A stretch of 64,000 nt of DNA from Spongospora subterranea f. sp. subterranea (GCA_049724395.1 JAUGWO010000108.1:1-64000); one strand, 5' to 3'. Positions 33,326 to 46,985 are shown, numbered from the stretch's first letter. The notes: generated by a model from the sequence alone, not told the origin. Translations and numbers: made by a program.

Positions 33326-36300
33326 TTACGGGTTTTTTGCTTTGTATATACTCTTGTGATTAGAAGTCGTGGTTCCGCCAGCGTTTTCGGCGTTGTCTTC
33401 TTGAGAGGCCATCATTTTCGCAGCCTTTTGGTCCATGACCATCCGTTCGTGTTGCGACATTGACGGGACTGTGAACGTGCGCTCTAACAGGTTCAAAAAG
33501 TTTCGCATGGGCAGGTAGGATAACAGTAAACTGCATACATTTGCCACGATTTCCACAACCATCACTGCAATTTGAATAACGATCTCTGTGTACAACAGGC
33601 GGGTCCATGCCGATTGGTCAACCCCACGGACAAAATAGGCGTTCAACGTCAAGTCCGTGACAGAGTGCTCATCTCGTCCCACCAACGACACTACGGAGGC
33701 CGAGTATTGTTGCCCGTCAATCCAAACGTTACGTTCCAAGTAGATGCCACTGTCGGTGTAGGCACTCTCCAGTCCGCGCATTAAAATATTGCGCGAATCG
33801 CCGACCAGGTCCACTCCATAAGACACTTCGTTTGATCTCTGAGAGTTTTAGAATTGTGTTGAGTAAAACACGTCCATGGCGACAGCACCGAATAGTGTTA
33901 AACATGATAAATGTGCATAATTTCTTGACTGAGTATTTGTGAAAACCACGGAAGGCAGATACTCTGTCTAAACTTTGAAAATAAAGAGGTAAAATGGGTG
34001 TTGATCGACGGTTAAACAATTACCGTTAATACACTCGATATTGTGGTGAAGTTGCGCGAATATTTATTCCAGACGAAAGCCCCTGGGAAGACGTTGATGA
34101 TTGCAGGTTGATCATCACTAGATGGAGCAAGAATTACCGAAATATCCTTCCTTAAACACTTCCAATGCGTGTTCCCAGATTGTTTCCTTCCCGTTGAACA
34201 CATCTATTGCCATAATTGCTCCAACCATATTACCGATCACCAGTTTTCCATCAACAACTGGAAAAAAAACGTTTAAATTTCAAAGAAAAACTTCTTCAAA
34301 CATATTCAAAATGCTGATTTTGTTTTGAAAGTTCAGGAAAGAGCGCTGAATAACATTTTAACAGATCTGTTCAATGAACCTATATACGACAATAGTGAGA
34401 AAAAAACTATCGAATTGAGCAACTGACTTGATCTATTGCTAACGGGTACAGCGAGAATACGACAAATTATGGGACCATTATCGCGAACGGAGTTGAAGGG
34501 GGCATATATACTGATCTGGGCCAAGGTACATGTAATTGTTGTGGCCATCGGAGCCCGACGTGATGGATCCTGCTTGGCCATATCTGCGACCAAATCCGGT
34601 ATGGGAAACGGGAACCCGATAGCGGGCCGATGACTACTGGAAATCACAATGGAACCCCTGAAATCCATCACAACCACCAGAGAATAATTCAGACCCAAAT
34701 TGCAACGACAAACCTTAAATCAAACTAGGAAAGATCATATATGAAATCGGTTCGAATTTTCTTGAAAATGGCCAAACGAACCACGTCTGCTAATTTCCTA
34801 GTTTAAAATTTTTGTGCACTACTAAAAACCGTTGGCATTTTGCGGAAACCGCCTCAGACGTGCAAACCTGATTTTAGGGAGCAATACGTTGAACAACTTG
34901 ATGGTAAAGGTCAATACGTTCCGATAAAATAGGCAGTTCAAAAAAGTCGACATTGGGGTGAAACAATCGTACATTGATACAGCGGAAAGAGAATCCAGTT
35001 CTAGCGCCATGGCGGCGTCGTCGAGTTTGGCGGTCTCCTTGGCGGAGAAGGCGCCCGCTGCGGTCGGGTTGAGGAGTGTGTCGAATCCGGACCAGCCTTT
35101 CAGGTATCCGGATATGTGCTTCCCCTTTTCGGTCGCCACCTCACTCATAACCGCTCCCTGAACCAATCGAATACGATCATCAAACGCGCAACGTTTTGCT
35201 TTTCCCAAAAATAAACGTCAATGAGGTTCTCTGTCAGTCGCAAACAAAGACCGCAAAATGTTGGGTTCTTTGGGCAAAGGATTTTTCTGACAAATCGTAT
35301 CCACAGGGCGCTTTGAAAGCAATATCGTGTAACTATTTGAGGCCTTGACAACACGACACACTCGTGATATGCCATAGATGCACGAGCTAACAGATCAATT
35401 GTTTGCGAATGATTATCAGTAAATCAATCGATATCCGATTGGAAAATGAGTAGGCTCTTGGTCATTTCAGTATAGATGAAAAGGGGGAGAACCAAAACAA
35501 AATTGGATAACGACGTTCTGTAATCAAAATCAGCTTTAGAAAGGGTTTCCATTTACCTCAGATGTAGCTGAAGTGAATTCGCCGACGAAGTTGGTGAGAA
35601 TATTGATGTTGACGAAAATGAGACAGGCCATGATCCCTTGAACGACGACCGTTTTCAGGATCAGACTGGCCAGCACCGATTTGTTGGCCTTCATCACCCG
35701 AACCTTCTCGTTGAACTCGGAGATTCTGACATAACAATGGCGTTAGACATGGTAGATCAGCTGACAACCTCAATAGATTGACGACAAAACAAGTCGATCC
35801 GAGAGGGCAAAAAGACGTCAAGAACACCAATGGCGAATTCGCCAGGGAAAACCACGTTTTAGATCTTGAATGATTGCACAAACGCGAACTCTTCAGCTCT
35901 TTGTATAAATGAGTTTCTCAAGTATTTACGTGCTGAATACTCGTCGAATATCGAATCAAATACCTTTTATTTCGAACGGACTCGACAAGCTGTTGCATCG
36001 GGTCGATAAACTTGACGACTAGAAGGAGGAAATGTGGTCAATAACGGGAAATGGATTGAGTGGGAATGAACGTGTGTTTTCGTACACAGGAACTTGAGTG
36101 TGGCGAAACTCATGACGAACAGACACACGACGAAAGGGATCTGATAGGTCATAGACCGAACGATCACTTCGTGGACGGCGGAATTGGGCACGCCCATGAC
36201 GTAGATGGCTTTGGTGTCGCCGAGCGCGTCGGCAACGGGCGTCTCCTCGAGCATCGTCCCGACGACGGATCCCGCCGCCACCGAATACTCGATATCCCCT

Positions 36301-38553
36301 GATCAAACAGTGTCGATCAAGCGAAGACCATGTCGTTTTTTGCGGTTGAACGATGAATTTGGCAAATCTATCCCGTAAATGCCGTTGCCTTGCGATCCCA
36401 CTCAACGTATTGCGTTGTTAGGAGCAACAAAACATAGTTCAATACAAACTCAAATCACGTCGTTCAACGCGAACTCAAAAAATTCGGAGCAAAAAGAACG
36501 TTACGAAGAAGAGAAAAATATTTGTCGTTTACCGATCGTTAATGTCGATAATGACGGTTCGTCGCGCGATTCGAAGAACTGCCGAAGCTGGTCGGCGGAG
36601 TAGAGCGCGGCGATATCCGGGGTCGACACCACACCATCGGCCGTTGTGCCCACCCATTCAAACGACGTCGCCGTGGACCACGACTCGCTCGATGTTTCCA
36701 CAAGTATCGCTGAGAACCCGCCCTTTTCAAGGTTCACCACCGACGAATACAGATCATATTTCCGTCGGGTAATCGCATTTCCTGTTCGACAATAAATCAA
36801 CGAGAAGAATTCGCCAAAATTAAACGGACATCAAATGGTTTTTTTTTCCAATGCGTTTTGGACAAAAAGTCAATAAGAACATTTTCGAAAAACTGCCGAA
36901 ATCAATAGCGTCAGTCTTTCCCGTAAAATTTGCAATGAATTCGGTTTGGGTTGGGGAGGATGACCAGAAGAATGGAGATTGGCGTCGTACCCATGACGAG
37001 ATAGCCAATCGGGGCGTTGGTCCCACAATGGAACGGGGACACGATCATCTGGACCAGAGATCCGCCAGGTTGATCGCGCCAAGACGGCAGATGATCCCAG
37101 GGACCGACGTCGCCCGACTCGACCCTCGGGCCCAGCTCGGGCGCGTCCATGGCCATAAACTCGGAAACCGGAACCACAACCGACGACGATGCCTGTTTGA
37201 TTGCCGAATCAGATCACGATCACTCTTCACAACAATGAGATTATGGAATTTGTGGTGAAAAAAAAAAACAACTACAAACTATTTACGAATATCGACGACA
37301 ACGATTCTGACGATCATGGCAGAAAGGCTATTGATTGTTTTGTGGAATACGAAATTACTAAAAAGGAACAGACGTAAAATTAATGGTATTTCACAATTGG
37401 GAGAAACATTTGTTGTAATTTTGGATTGTGTCACAGACAGGTAATCCAGATGAGAAATATGTGGAATTATATGTGGATATAATCCCATCAGGATCAAATA
37501 CGGAGCCGATAGCTGACGATGGACCGGCACTAGCGACAACACGACCAACGACATCGGTCAGAACAACGAACTCGATATGGCGACTCTGGATCTCGTTCAG
37601 GAAGCGGATATGGTGCTCGTCGACCAGATACGAGTCATGAGGCGATCTCAGCAATACACATGTTGAACTCGTGCTCGCGTTGTAGGTATATCGGTACGAT
37701 CCCAGCCACTTATTCAAACAGACAATCAGGGAGATCCCGTCAAACGATATCTTTTAAAACGTGTCAACAGATGAACAATTCGAGATTAACGCCATTCGCG
37801 TTTTTTTAAAAAAACTTCACTAAACTTTCTATCAAACTGAGAACACAATCTCTGGAAATTCAATAGGAATTCATAAAATTTTAATACATTAATTTCCATG
37901 ACATTATGAGCAAATTGCAATATATTTTGGTAAATTTTGTGAATGTTGAGAGGATATGATGTTGCGGTCGAGCTGTGTTCGATGGGGAAAAAACGAATAT
38001 CGACATGAAATTGATGATGACGAACGGCGAGATATCGAAGCAGGATATACCATGTCGTGGAATGATTCGCCATATTGGAACTGGAGATAGCTGGCGGTGC
38101 TGATCGCCTTCGCGTCCAGCATGTCGTTCAGCGATGACGACAGCCACAGCAGCTGGCCGATCAGGGTCAGGATCAGAACCACGTCGGCCAGCACAATCAG
38201 GCTCACGATCCGCCTCTTCACAATACTCAGTCGTTCCCGCTGCGTTCTCTAAACTCACCAAAATACTGATCGTCAGACAAGAAACCACTTTTCCAATGTC
38301 CTTTTGTCGACAGGATGTTACAGAAAAAACAACAAAATTCCACTCTGTTCTTGACAATTTCAAGGGATCTCGAAACAATACGTTTTTTAGCCAGAACGGT
38401 CCCTTAAAGCAACAATATCAAATGATGAACCTGTTTCCGTTTGGTCTCAGAAATTTGAGATGATTTCGTGGGCTGTGACGCCATCGGCACGACCGCCACC
38501 CGTCGAGTCGACCGTGTTCTTGGTGTGTTCAACGACGGGATGGGCGGTGTCAT
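33326..38553 (-). CDS. Tandem-Cache membrane sensor family, copy 2 (intact)
   Basis: Thirteen exons on the minus strand: 38553-38431, 38248-38051, 37708-37439, 37192-36991, 36781-36533, 36298-36086, 36018-35964, 35725-35557, 35157-34973, 34657-34428, 34257-34138, 34082-34024, 33838-33326. All borders are GT-AG, and joining them gives an open protein of 861 residues. Architecture as in copy 4: two units of membrane helix, extracellular sensor, membrane helix. The start at 38553 is the ATG giving an N-terminal tail comparable with the other copies; a second in-frame ATG lies at 38484. Exon 3 is nearly identical to that of copies 1 and 4 although exons 2, 5 and 6 are divergent, suggesting gene conversion. 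The tail differs from the other copies after KAAKMMASQ. Divergent from copy 3, 0.9 kb away. Confidence 0.85.
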
Positions 38554-39454
38554 TGCTGTTGGCCATGTTGTCGAACGGTTGTTGTTCGGGAGACACAGAG
38601 ACGCAGTTGGTCATATTGGGTCGTGTCGGCAGTGAATTGGGTGAAATTATCGGGTCCAGAGCGGGAATCGATCGTGTACTCCTTATACACGATATAAGGA
38701 CCTGCTATCACCTCCTGCTCCTCCCCCTATTGCTCATCACGTTCGGTGATGGATCAGGGATATGATATTGTGAATATCCCCACATTTATGGTTTCGATCT
38801 ATAGAGCGACCAAACCCGCTTTGATGAGCTGCCCAATCCACATTTGCGGTGATCGACTGATATCGAATGAAGATAGCAGATTGCCGCCGAATAATACTGT
38901 GGAACAGATCATCTCCCATATTCGCAGTGATTGCCATCGATCACAACACAAACGACTGGTCGTTTTATGAGTTTATTTGTCGCTGACCTTGGTCCCTCAA
39001 TTTCGTCATTTATTTGATTAAAATTGCTCATTTGTCGAACCATTTTGATCGGAAACATAGTCATTGACGACAGCGTCAATCCCCCCGGGGACGCCATAAT
39101 GTTGTATCGCCATCGATCTGTCGTTGGGCGGCTCCCACGAAATCATGGGCCGGCACAACCCTGTTCTGCCAGGTCGTCGTTGGGAGTTGTCCAAGACCAG
39201 TCCTTCCAAATCACGAGCAACGTCAGAAAGGGAAGTTCGGCGATGACGATCATTGATCATCATCGTCAATTAATTGGTGTCGACTTATCAAGGCATTTCC
39301 CGATTTTTGTCGGATCGGAAGGCGAGATGGTTGATTGGTGTCGTACAAGATATGATCCTGTTGCAGATTAATCAGGGTACGATTGTCGTGGACACAGATT
39401 TGCCAATAATTTCAAGTACCTGGGTCATTGTCGAGGGCGCCAGGAAGGGAACGA
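38554..39454. promoter_or_regulatory. Shared divergent upstream region of copies 2 and 3
   Basis: About 900 bp separate the head-to-head starts of copies 2 and 3. A near-perfect inverted repeat at 38680-38700 (tccttata, 5-nt spacer, tataagga) presents a TATA-like box on both strands about 130 bp before copy 2. Another palindrome-like stretch (cgatgacgatcattgatcat followed by catcg) lies at about 39240-39264, 190 bp before copy 3. These are candidate elements only. Confidence 0.4.
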
Positions 39455-42400
39455 ATGAGCCGATCGATGGATGACACGAAGATCACGAGCGAGGGGAAGG
39501 CGAAACCAGCGTCAATGGCGACGGAAGTGGGCACCGCCCCCATCACACCCCAACCGATCGCTGGAACTAAACTCTCCAACGGATTGGGACGAGAACAAAA
39601 ACGACAACAGGTTCCGTTCAATTCAATGCCGTTTTCAACCTCACAGACGTCGAATACGTTTTTGTGTTGAGAGGATTCGTTGGGTGTTTTCCTGTATTGA
39701 TCGTGCGATGCAGACGGTGCAACGCGATCGGCTGGGGAGGGTGAAGCGCCAGAATATCGGGCTGATAGCGCTGGCCGACACGGTCCTGCTACTGGCCATG
39801 ACTTTCCAGATGGTCTGGCTGTCGTCGTCACTCAGGGACATGATCGTGACCAAGGCCGACAACATGGCCAGCTTCCTGGCCTTTCAATATGGCGAATCCC
39901 AACACGGAATGGTATTTCCCACAGAACAGCAATATGTTTCGATAATCGAGTCATCAACGCTGTTCGGAAAAGATTCTCGTAATCGATGGAGTTTTGTTCA
40001 TGAAAATTTGGCTTCCGTCGACAAATTTCAGTCGACAACTCAAACCATGTTTTGTTGACGAGTTCCTGTTTTGTTCATGGGTTTCTCGATGGACGATGAC
40101 GATGGTGATGTTTTAGGAGGTGGGGATCGTACCGATACACGTACAATTCCAGCACGAGCTCGTCGTGCGCCTTGCTTGAATCGCCCAACGATCCCCATCT
40201 AGTCGACGAACATCACAAGCGCTTCCTGAACGAGATCCACAGCCGCCGGATCGAGTTCGCCCTGATCACCGACACGATCGGGTCGGTGATCGCCACAGCT
40301 GGCCCATCAATGGCCATCGGTACTGTGTTCAATCCGGCCGATATCGTCTCCCGATATACTCAGCAGTTCTTCTCGTCGTCTTTACCGGTGGGTCTCAAAT
40401 GTTCTCGGATAACGTGTTTCGATTTACAACCCCGATTTCATTGCTGTCGTTGGTCATTTCCAATCTAAGTTTTATGGGCGGTCGTAATGATGAAGTTATC
40501 ACCAATATAACGGGACGAGTTAGTTGATTCCGTTTTTGATTATGATTATGTTCTCGATTTCCAAAAAAGAGAACGAGTGAAATTAAATGAAAAACTCCAT
40601 TTTCAAATCAAGGCTCCAGCGTGAGAAATGAGGGTTTGTCCAGAAAACAAAATAGATTGACTCCTTCAAAATAGATTACGATAATTTTTCCCGCGATCAC
40701 AAACACTGCAAATCGCAAACTAAATAATCATTCCTGTTTTGTGGAACAGATGTGGACATCGGTCATGGTGCCCATGAACGACTTCCAAATCATGAACGCG
40801 CCCGAATTCGGTCCTGTCAAAGTATCCGAGTTCGGGAACGGGGGTAATTACGGGACATGGCGCGATCAAATCGGGGGCTCGTTGGTCCAGTTCGTTCTGT
40901 CGCCATTTCCCTGTGGGCGATCAGAACCGATCGGATATCTGATCATGGGTAAAGCGAAACTATCTTTATTCTGAGTTGATCATATTGGTCATCACGATCT
41001 TTCAATCATTGCCCCATATCGTTGACAATTAGTGTTGATTTTGAAATACATTTCTCGATGTTTCAGATCCAAATGTTTTTTTCATGGTACTTGCGAGATC
41101 GTCCCCAAATACACATAAAATGCATTATTTGCTAAATTTTGGTTGACCACATGAATTCACACACTGTTTGATGATTTCCTGTCGTCATTGTTTGTTCTGA
41201 TTTGTTGGCGCCATAGGCAGGGCAATAACGCCCAATAAACTCGACAGGTTCTCGTCGGTTGTGAAACTACAGGGCGGAGGGTTCTCGGCGTTGGTCGCCA
41301 AGGACCTGAATGGGACCTGGTCGACAGCGACCTCGTTTGCGTCATCGGGGTCGAATCAGGGCGTCGTATCAACTCCAGATATCGCCAAGTTCTACTCCGA
41401 TGAAGAGTTCGAGGAGTTCCTGAATCCAACGGATTCCTTGGCACATTCGTCAATAACAATCGGTAAATCGACACAAAACCAACGTTGAAAACTGATTCAA
41501 GGAGTTGAGTGACAATTTTCAAATATGACGATGTTGTGAAAAGGAAATGGCGATTTCAACAGATGTCGTTTTCGATTGAAACACCTGAACAAAGCGATTT
41601 TATTTTGAAACGGGTTTTGAAGAATTCTTTCTTTTTTGACGAACTTGTCAGGGGATGTTCAGTACCAGGTGTCTGGCGGTCCTGTCCATCCGACGACACT
41701 GGGCGAGGAAGAGGAAGTGCCAGAAGCGTTACTGCCCACACGGGCCGTGTATCTTCTCGGACTTCCCGACGCCCGAGGTCCGTAGAGTGGTCTACAAGGC
41801 CATGTCCTGGCACATTCCCTTCCTCGTGTTCATGTTCATCATGAGCCTGGCCACGTTGAAATACACATGTAATTGACGGGGTTTCTCCCTGTTCGGTGCT
41901 CTCGATTTTCAGGTTTATTGATAAAATGGCCGTCCGCTGTAGTTATCAAATTTATCGATCCGATGCAGCAGCTGATCGACTCGGTCCGAAACAAAAGGTG
42001 TCATCAATTCATTCCATATTGGGACAAAACGTTGAATTTCAATTGTTTTCTTTGCACCCAAATCAAGAACATGTCGAAATCTGATATTATCAATGGCCTT
42101 GCCGTTCTGATTTGTTTGATTTAAAAACGTGAAACAAGATTCGAATTTATTAACGGTTTTGCAACAGGATCAAAGAATTCAATGAGAAGGTTCGCGTGAT
42201 GAAGGCGAACAAGTCGGTGCTGGTGAGTCTGATCATCAAGGCGGTCATGATCCAGGTGATATTGGTCGGGTTGATCTTCGTCAATATCGACCTACTCACT
42301 AAATCGGTCGATCAGTTCACGTCGGCCACGTCCGAGGTGAATATTTCCGCTTCTTTACTCAAATATATCGTCATTTTCGAAGAAAATACACTTTTTCGCC

Positions 42401-44300
42401 TGGAAAATCAAAGGCTATAATTGTGTTTTTTGCATAAGTACGACGATCTCTGTAACTTTTGTTGTTGAAGTGTTTGTGAATCGTTTGTCCATTAATGAAC
42501 CTTCAGTGAACAACAACAACGATTGATGATTGAGATTGGTGAAACTGTTTTTTTTTTACGCTTTAGGGGGCCGTCATGAGCGAAGTTCAATCGGAAAAGG
42601 CGGATCATGTTGGCGGTTTCTTGATCGGATGGTCCGGTTTCGACACGTTGATCAATGCGATGGCGATCGGGCACTTCCCCGATAGTCAGACCGAGAAATT
42701 GGCGGCCAGCGCCGAGTATCTGGAAGTGGATTCCCTTTCGGCCATCTCACTGTAAAAACCGAACAACACACCACATCGGTGTTCACAAGTTTCCCATGTT
42801 GAAGTTATCTAAAACGATCTGATCATACTTCAAAATTCAAATAATGCCGTTTAAGCCCAATCTCAGACCCAGCCACAAGTTTTCAATTATTGGACACCTG
42901 CAATTTCTGAGAAATCAATATCCGCCCAAGTGCGGCAGAAAACTGACCCGCAATTTCCGATTTCATTGTTCTCTGGTTTAGACCCAATGATCTGACAACT
43001 AGATTGTTCCTGATCTAGGAATTCAGTGATAATCTCCAGCAGTTATGGGCTTGCAGAAGGGAACATGTTCCCGTCCAAAGATTTGATTGATTACATGGTC
43101 AAACGCGATCCGTCCGATCGTTCAGTGGTCACGACCACCCTGTTCTGGAGCGGTGACGACGTTGCCACATATACGCAGAGCGAGTTATCATCGGAATATC
43201 AGGGCCCGATTGTGGTTCGTATCAGCGCCGTTCCTATCAACAATAGAACAGGTCAGTCTGATCGCGACAAAACCTGTTGTTTTCTTATCATGACCGGTGT
43301 GGATTTTCGCTCTATTCAATCGCACGATTGCTTTGGAGGTTTGACGATGAACCGCGTTATTCTGAGCGTTTTCCCCCTTCTGTTCGTAGCTGTTGATGGA
43401 GTACTGGTACACGGTGATATGATCGGGGCCTTGATCGCTGTCGATGTGTTTAACGGGAAAGAGTCGATCTGGGAGCACGCCCTGGAGGTGTTCAATAACG
43501 GTTATTTCGGTCCGATGTCCCACAGATTTCGCCATCGACATCACTGAACGACTGCTCTGTTGTTCAATAGGCGCTTTCGTCTGGGATAAGTTCAGACACA
43601 GTTTCGCAACGATGACCACTGTCCTCAAGGTATTTTCCCCCATTTTCACCATATTTTCATTCACGTGTTTTCTGTTTGTTTCCGCAAGTTCATCAAACGA
43701 TTCCAACCTTTCGTGTATCTATAGGCTTCCGAAGAGGAGGTTTCGTATGGAGTGGAGCTTGAAGGTCCATCGCGAAGTATTCTATCTCGAGGACTCGGTA
43801 GTTCATATTCCGACAGCGGTATTTACCTAGAACGCGACGTGACCATTGATGGGAATCTGTACTCGACGTCCGTTGTCCCATTGGTCGAATCTGGTGAACT
43901 GTCGTTCTCGAATTTCGTGTTGAACGCCTACATTGTTCGAGGAGTTGATCAATCCGCTTGGATGACCTTGCTATACACTCAGATTGTGATTCAAATCGCA
44001 ATCATGGTCGTTGAAGTTGTGGCGTCACTGATCAGTCTATTGCTGTCGTATTTGCCCATGAGGAAGTTCCTGAACGTACTTGAGCGCACGTTCACGATCC
44101 CGTCAATGTCCCAAGCTCAGCGAAACATTGAGGACCAGAAAGCTGCTAAGATTATGGCGGCCTCAGAGGAACATCATCTCAACAATGAGCCGGGATCAGT
44201 TCTGGTAAATTTTAATACCGCCGCTCCCAGTTCCAAACCCAATATCATATCAAGCGCCGCTCCCAATTCCAAACCCAATATCATGTCAAGTCTCCTTTGA
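39455..44300 (+). CDS. Tandem-Cache membrane sensor family, copy 3 (frame in doubt)
   Basis: Exons on the plus strand: 39455-39610, 39714-39911, about 40117-40387, 40750-40948, 41217-41462, 41652-41868, 41943-41997, 42168-42336, 42567-42751, 43019-43251, 43390-43509, 43572 to about 43630, 43725-44300. It is the most divergent copy, with the same exon plan. Two places do not read through: the start of exon 3 has GGGG (about 40121-40125) where the others have GGG, and exon 6 has gacgcccgag (about 41768) where one C too many separates AVYLLGLPDA from EVRRVVYKAMSW. Both are +1 changes in G/C runs, so either the copy is a young pseudogene or the consensus is wrong. The C-terminus carries a 36-bp tandem duplication (SSKPNIISSAAP-type repeat, 44220-44291) not present in the other copies. 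Confidence 0.8.
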
Positions 44301-45203
44301 TAAGGACTAGTTGGTGTCTCCCAATACATCTCAATTACTTCACCGATAATTGTTGTACGACTAGGGCCGACAGATTGACCTTTGATCTGATCCTGATTGG
44401 ATATTGGAGATGTTGCTGAGATGAGTTAACGACACGTGGGCGAATGGAAACAGTAAACAGCTGAGGGCGATTAACGATCTTCCGTTGAACACATAATTGC
44501 GTCGCTGATCACAGCGGCGAATGGGGTTTTGAATTGCACTTGTGCCCTATCAATTCGGAGACGACGACGCTTTGCTCGAGCTGCGCCCAGCACGCCACAT
44601 TTCTTCATGCTGACCGCTATGAAATATTGCTTACCTGGGCATGACGCAATAGGCAGCAGACTTCTTGATAACCAAATATACTGCAGTTCAATCTGCTGTG
44701 GTTCGTGCCATCAAAAGCTTTCAGTTGCATTTGCATGACATTGGATGGCGCTACCAATCATGCTGAAAACAAGTATTGAACACGACGTTTTGCCAGAATG
44801 TGACGATGATTTTGAGGAAATCATTTTGGAAGAGCAAGTTGTCTTATTTTGTCCAGAAACACGTCCAACGAATAGAAAAAAGTTTCAAAATGAGATTTTA
44901 TTTAGATGCATTTAAAAAGCGACGCAAACATTCAAAATGCAACACTAGCCATGTACCAACTAAACACCAACTAACTCAGTTTTGGCACATAGAAATGACC
45001 CTGACCAATTCATAAAATGAAACCGGCACGAAAACGTTCAACCGCATCGCCGGTGCGGTCCTCACACGCGTAGCAGGGCATGCCCGGCACGATAAGTCGG
45101 CAGATGCTTGTTATGCCAGACCAGATGGCGTTATTAAACCATAAAGAACATTAATACATGTATGTACGTTGGCAGTGAATTTGCAAGCCCGGGCAGTTTG
45201 CGA
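44301..45203. other. 0.9 kb spacer, no gene recognised
   Basis: Frames at 44529-44738 and 44776-45015 (plus) show no known motif, relatives or splice signals. The right part adjoins the Gypsy fossil on the minus strand. Confidence 0.4.
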
Positions 45204-46985
45204 TCATGCCCTGTTGTCCAACGCCATGCGTGGTCTGCCCAAATGTTTAGAGTGGTGCCAGATCAGCAGAATACAACTACCAAACTCATGAAACCGACGC
45301 AAAACTTGCTTTAAAACGTGAAGGTATTGATGAACATTGGGAGGGTAGCCTAGTATGTCATCAATCCATAACAAAACGCAAACGTTTGAGCAGATCACCC
45401 AGGACTTCTTGCATTCCCGATTGAAAAACGAATACGGAATCAACAATATCCTGGATTATTCTCTTTGGTGTAAGAACAGCTTCATGTGTCATAAAACTGC
45501 ACCATTCTCTAGAGTCTTCATGAAGGGGAAATTGCCAATACCCCTCAAAGCAATCTAATAGAAAAATGATTTGAGCGTCCTTTAAGTTAATATGATATCT
45601 ATATTGGGCATCGGCCCTATAGTTCTTTCAATGACCTGGTTTACGTCCTTTACGTCAACAGTCAAACGAAAACCATTATTACCCGGCTTTGATAGAAGTA
45701 AAGCAGCAGATGGGCAACGACTAGAAGGATTACAATAAAGGAATCCATTCTTCTCAAGAGTAGCTCTATGTCCTCTCAATGAAGTCTTGATGTGCAGGAG
45801 CATATCTACTTGCGCGACATTTGACAAACTTAGCGCCAGGTTTGATATGAAGCTTCATAGCCGGCGGATCATTGCCGAGCTTACACCTCCAAATGTCTTC
45901 AACCCCATAAACAATTTCCTTGAGAAGCAGTCCATGTTCCGCTGGCAAACCCGTTTTCAGCGCTCTCTGAATCATTTTGGAATGAATTTCGGCCTTCTCA
46001 TCACTTCCGAACTCAATACAATCATCGCATCCCGGTTCCATCTCGTCATTTGGAATGCTGCACCTTCGGATTTTGGGAACAGCACCATTTTGGTTCGACG
46101 TGATCTCCTCACATTCCAAATCAATAATTCGCGAAACAAAATCTCGTTTAATCGCTCTTAAAAAATCGTATCCGGATCAATACGAAGATTGTATAATTCT
46201 GGGTTGCCAATCAGGACTGCGTTCATGTCGTCATTGATGGTCATACATTCCACGCGTCGAAAATTAACAATTCCTGCGTTCGTATGTAATCTTAGATCCA
46301 AATTTACAGATCCTATGACCTTAGTGTTCTCTGCTGATACAATCGCCTGAGCACATGCTATCGGTGATTGAAACAAACGAATACACACTGGCGTCAGCTC
46401 AGAAATACGTCGGAAAAGGCTTTCGGACAAAACCGTATTTGAGGAATTATTGTCCAATTCATAGGGAAATTCCATCTTTCCTTGAATTACAACAACTTGA
46501 AAGCTCGCGGGATCATATCGAAATCGTCGAGAAGGTTTACATCTCGGGTACACATATAACGGCTGGCATCTTTCGGATGAAACAATCTCCCAGAACTTTA
46601 CTATAGTTTGTAAAATTACTTGGCTTTGCCGTTTCAGTTCCCACATTTAGTCGACTTCGAATTACTCAAAAAAACTTTCATTAACGCCAACAGTTGTTCT
46701 GTTAAGAAATCATTTGCCTCGCTTGCTCGAATCAAAGCTCAATTAACCGTTGCTGGTCCGAAGCGGTCTCTGCCGTTGCAGAAAGGCGTTTTTGCCTCTC
46801 AATACTTTCGGTAGTCACTTCAGGATCCGATAAATTTCTACATAGTCTTCGTATTTCGTCGATAGAGCTCGGGTAGAAGCGTTGTTGACCCGCCCGGTAG
46901 CTATCAGGGACACCGATCCCCATTAGCAGCGAACGACGGGTACGATCAAAGTCGATAACGACAGAAACCACTGAACGAGCGACAC
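45204..46985 (-). mobile_element. Ty3/Gypsy retrotransposon fossil C, relative of fossil A
   Basis: On the minus strand a gag start (about 46970-46730, with ATAETASDQQRLIEL as in fossil A), a protease-like region (about 46400-46160) and reverse transcriptase pieces (46119-45582, and 45446-45204 with LLWIDDILGY) are seen. Integrase is absent. Broken in several places and much shorter than a full element. It lies between receptor copies 3 and 4. Confidence 0.8.

Noticed and set aside
33326-38553. Receptor copies as histidine kinases, cyclases or chemotaxis receptors
   Set aside because: No catalytic or methyl-accepting motifs exist after the last membrane helix; the tail is only about 55 residues.
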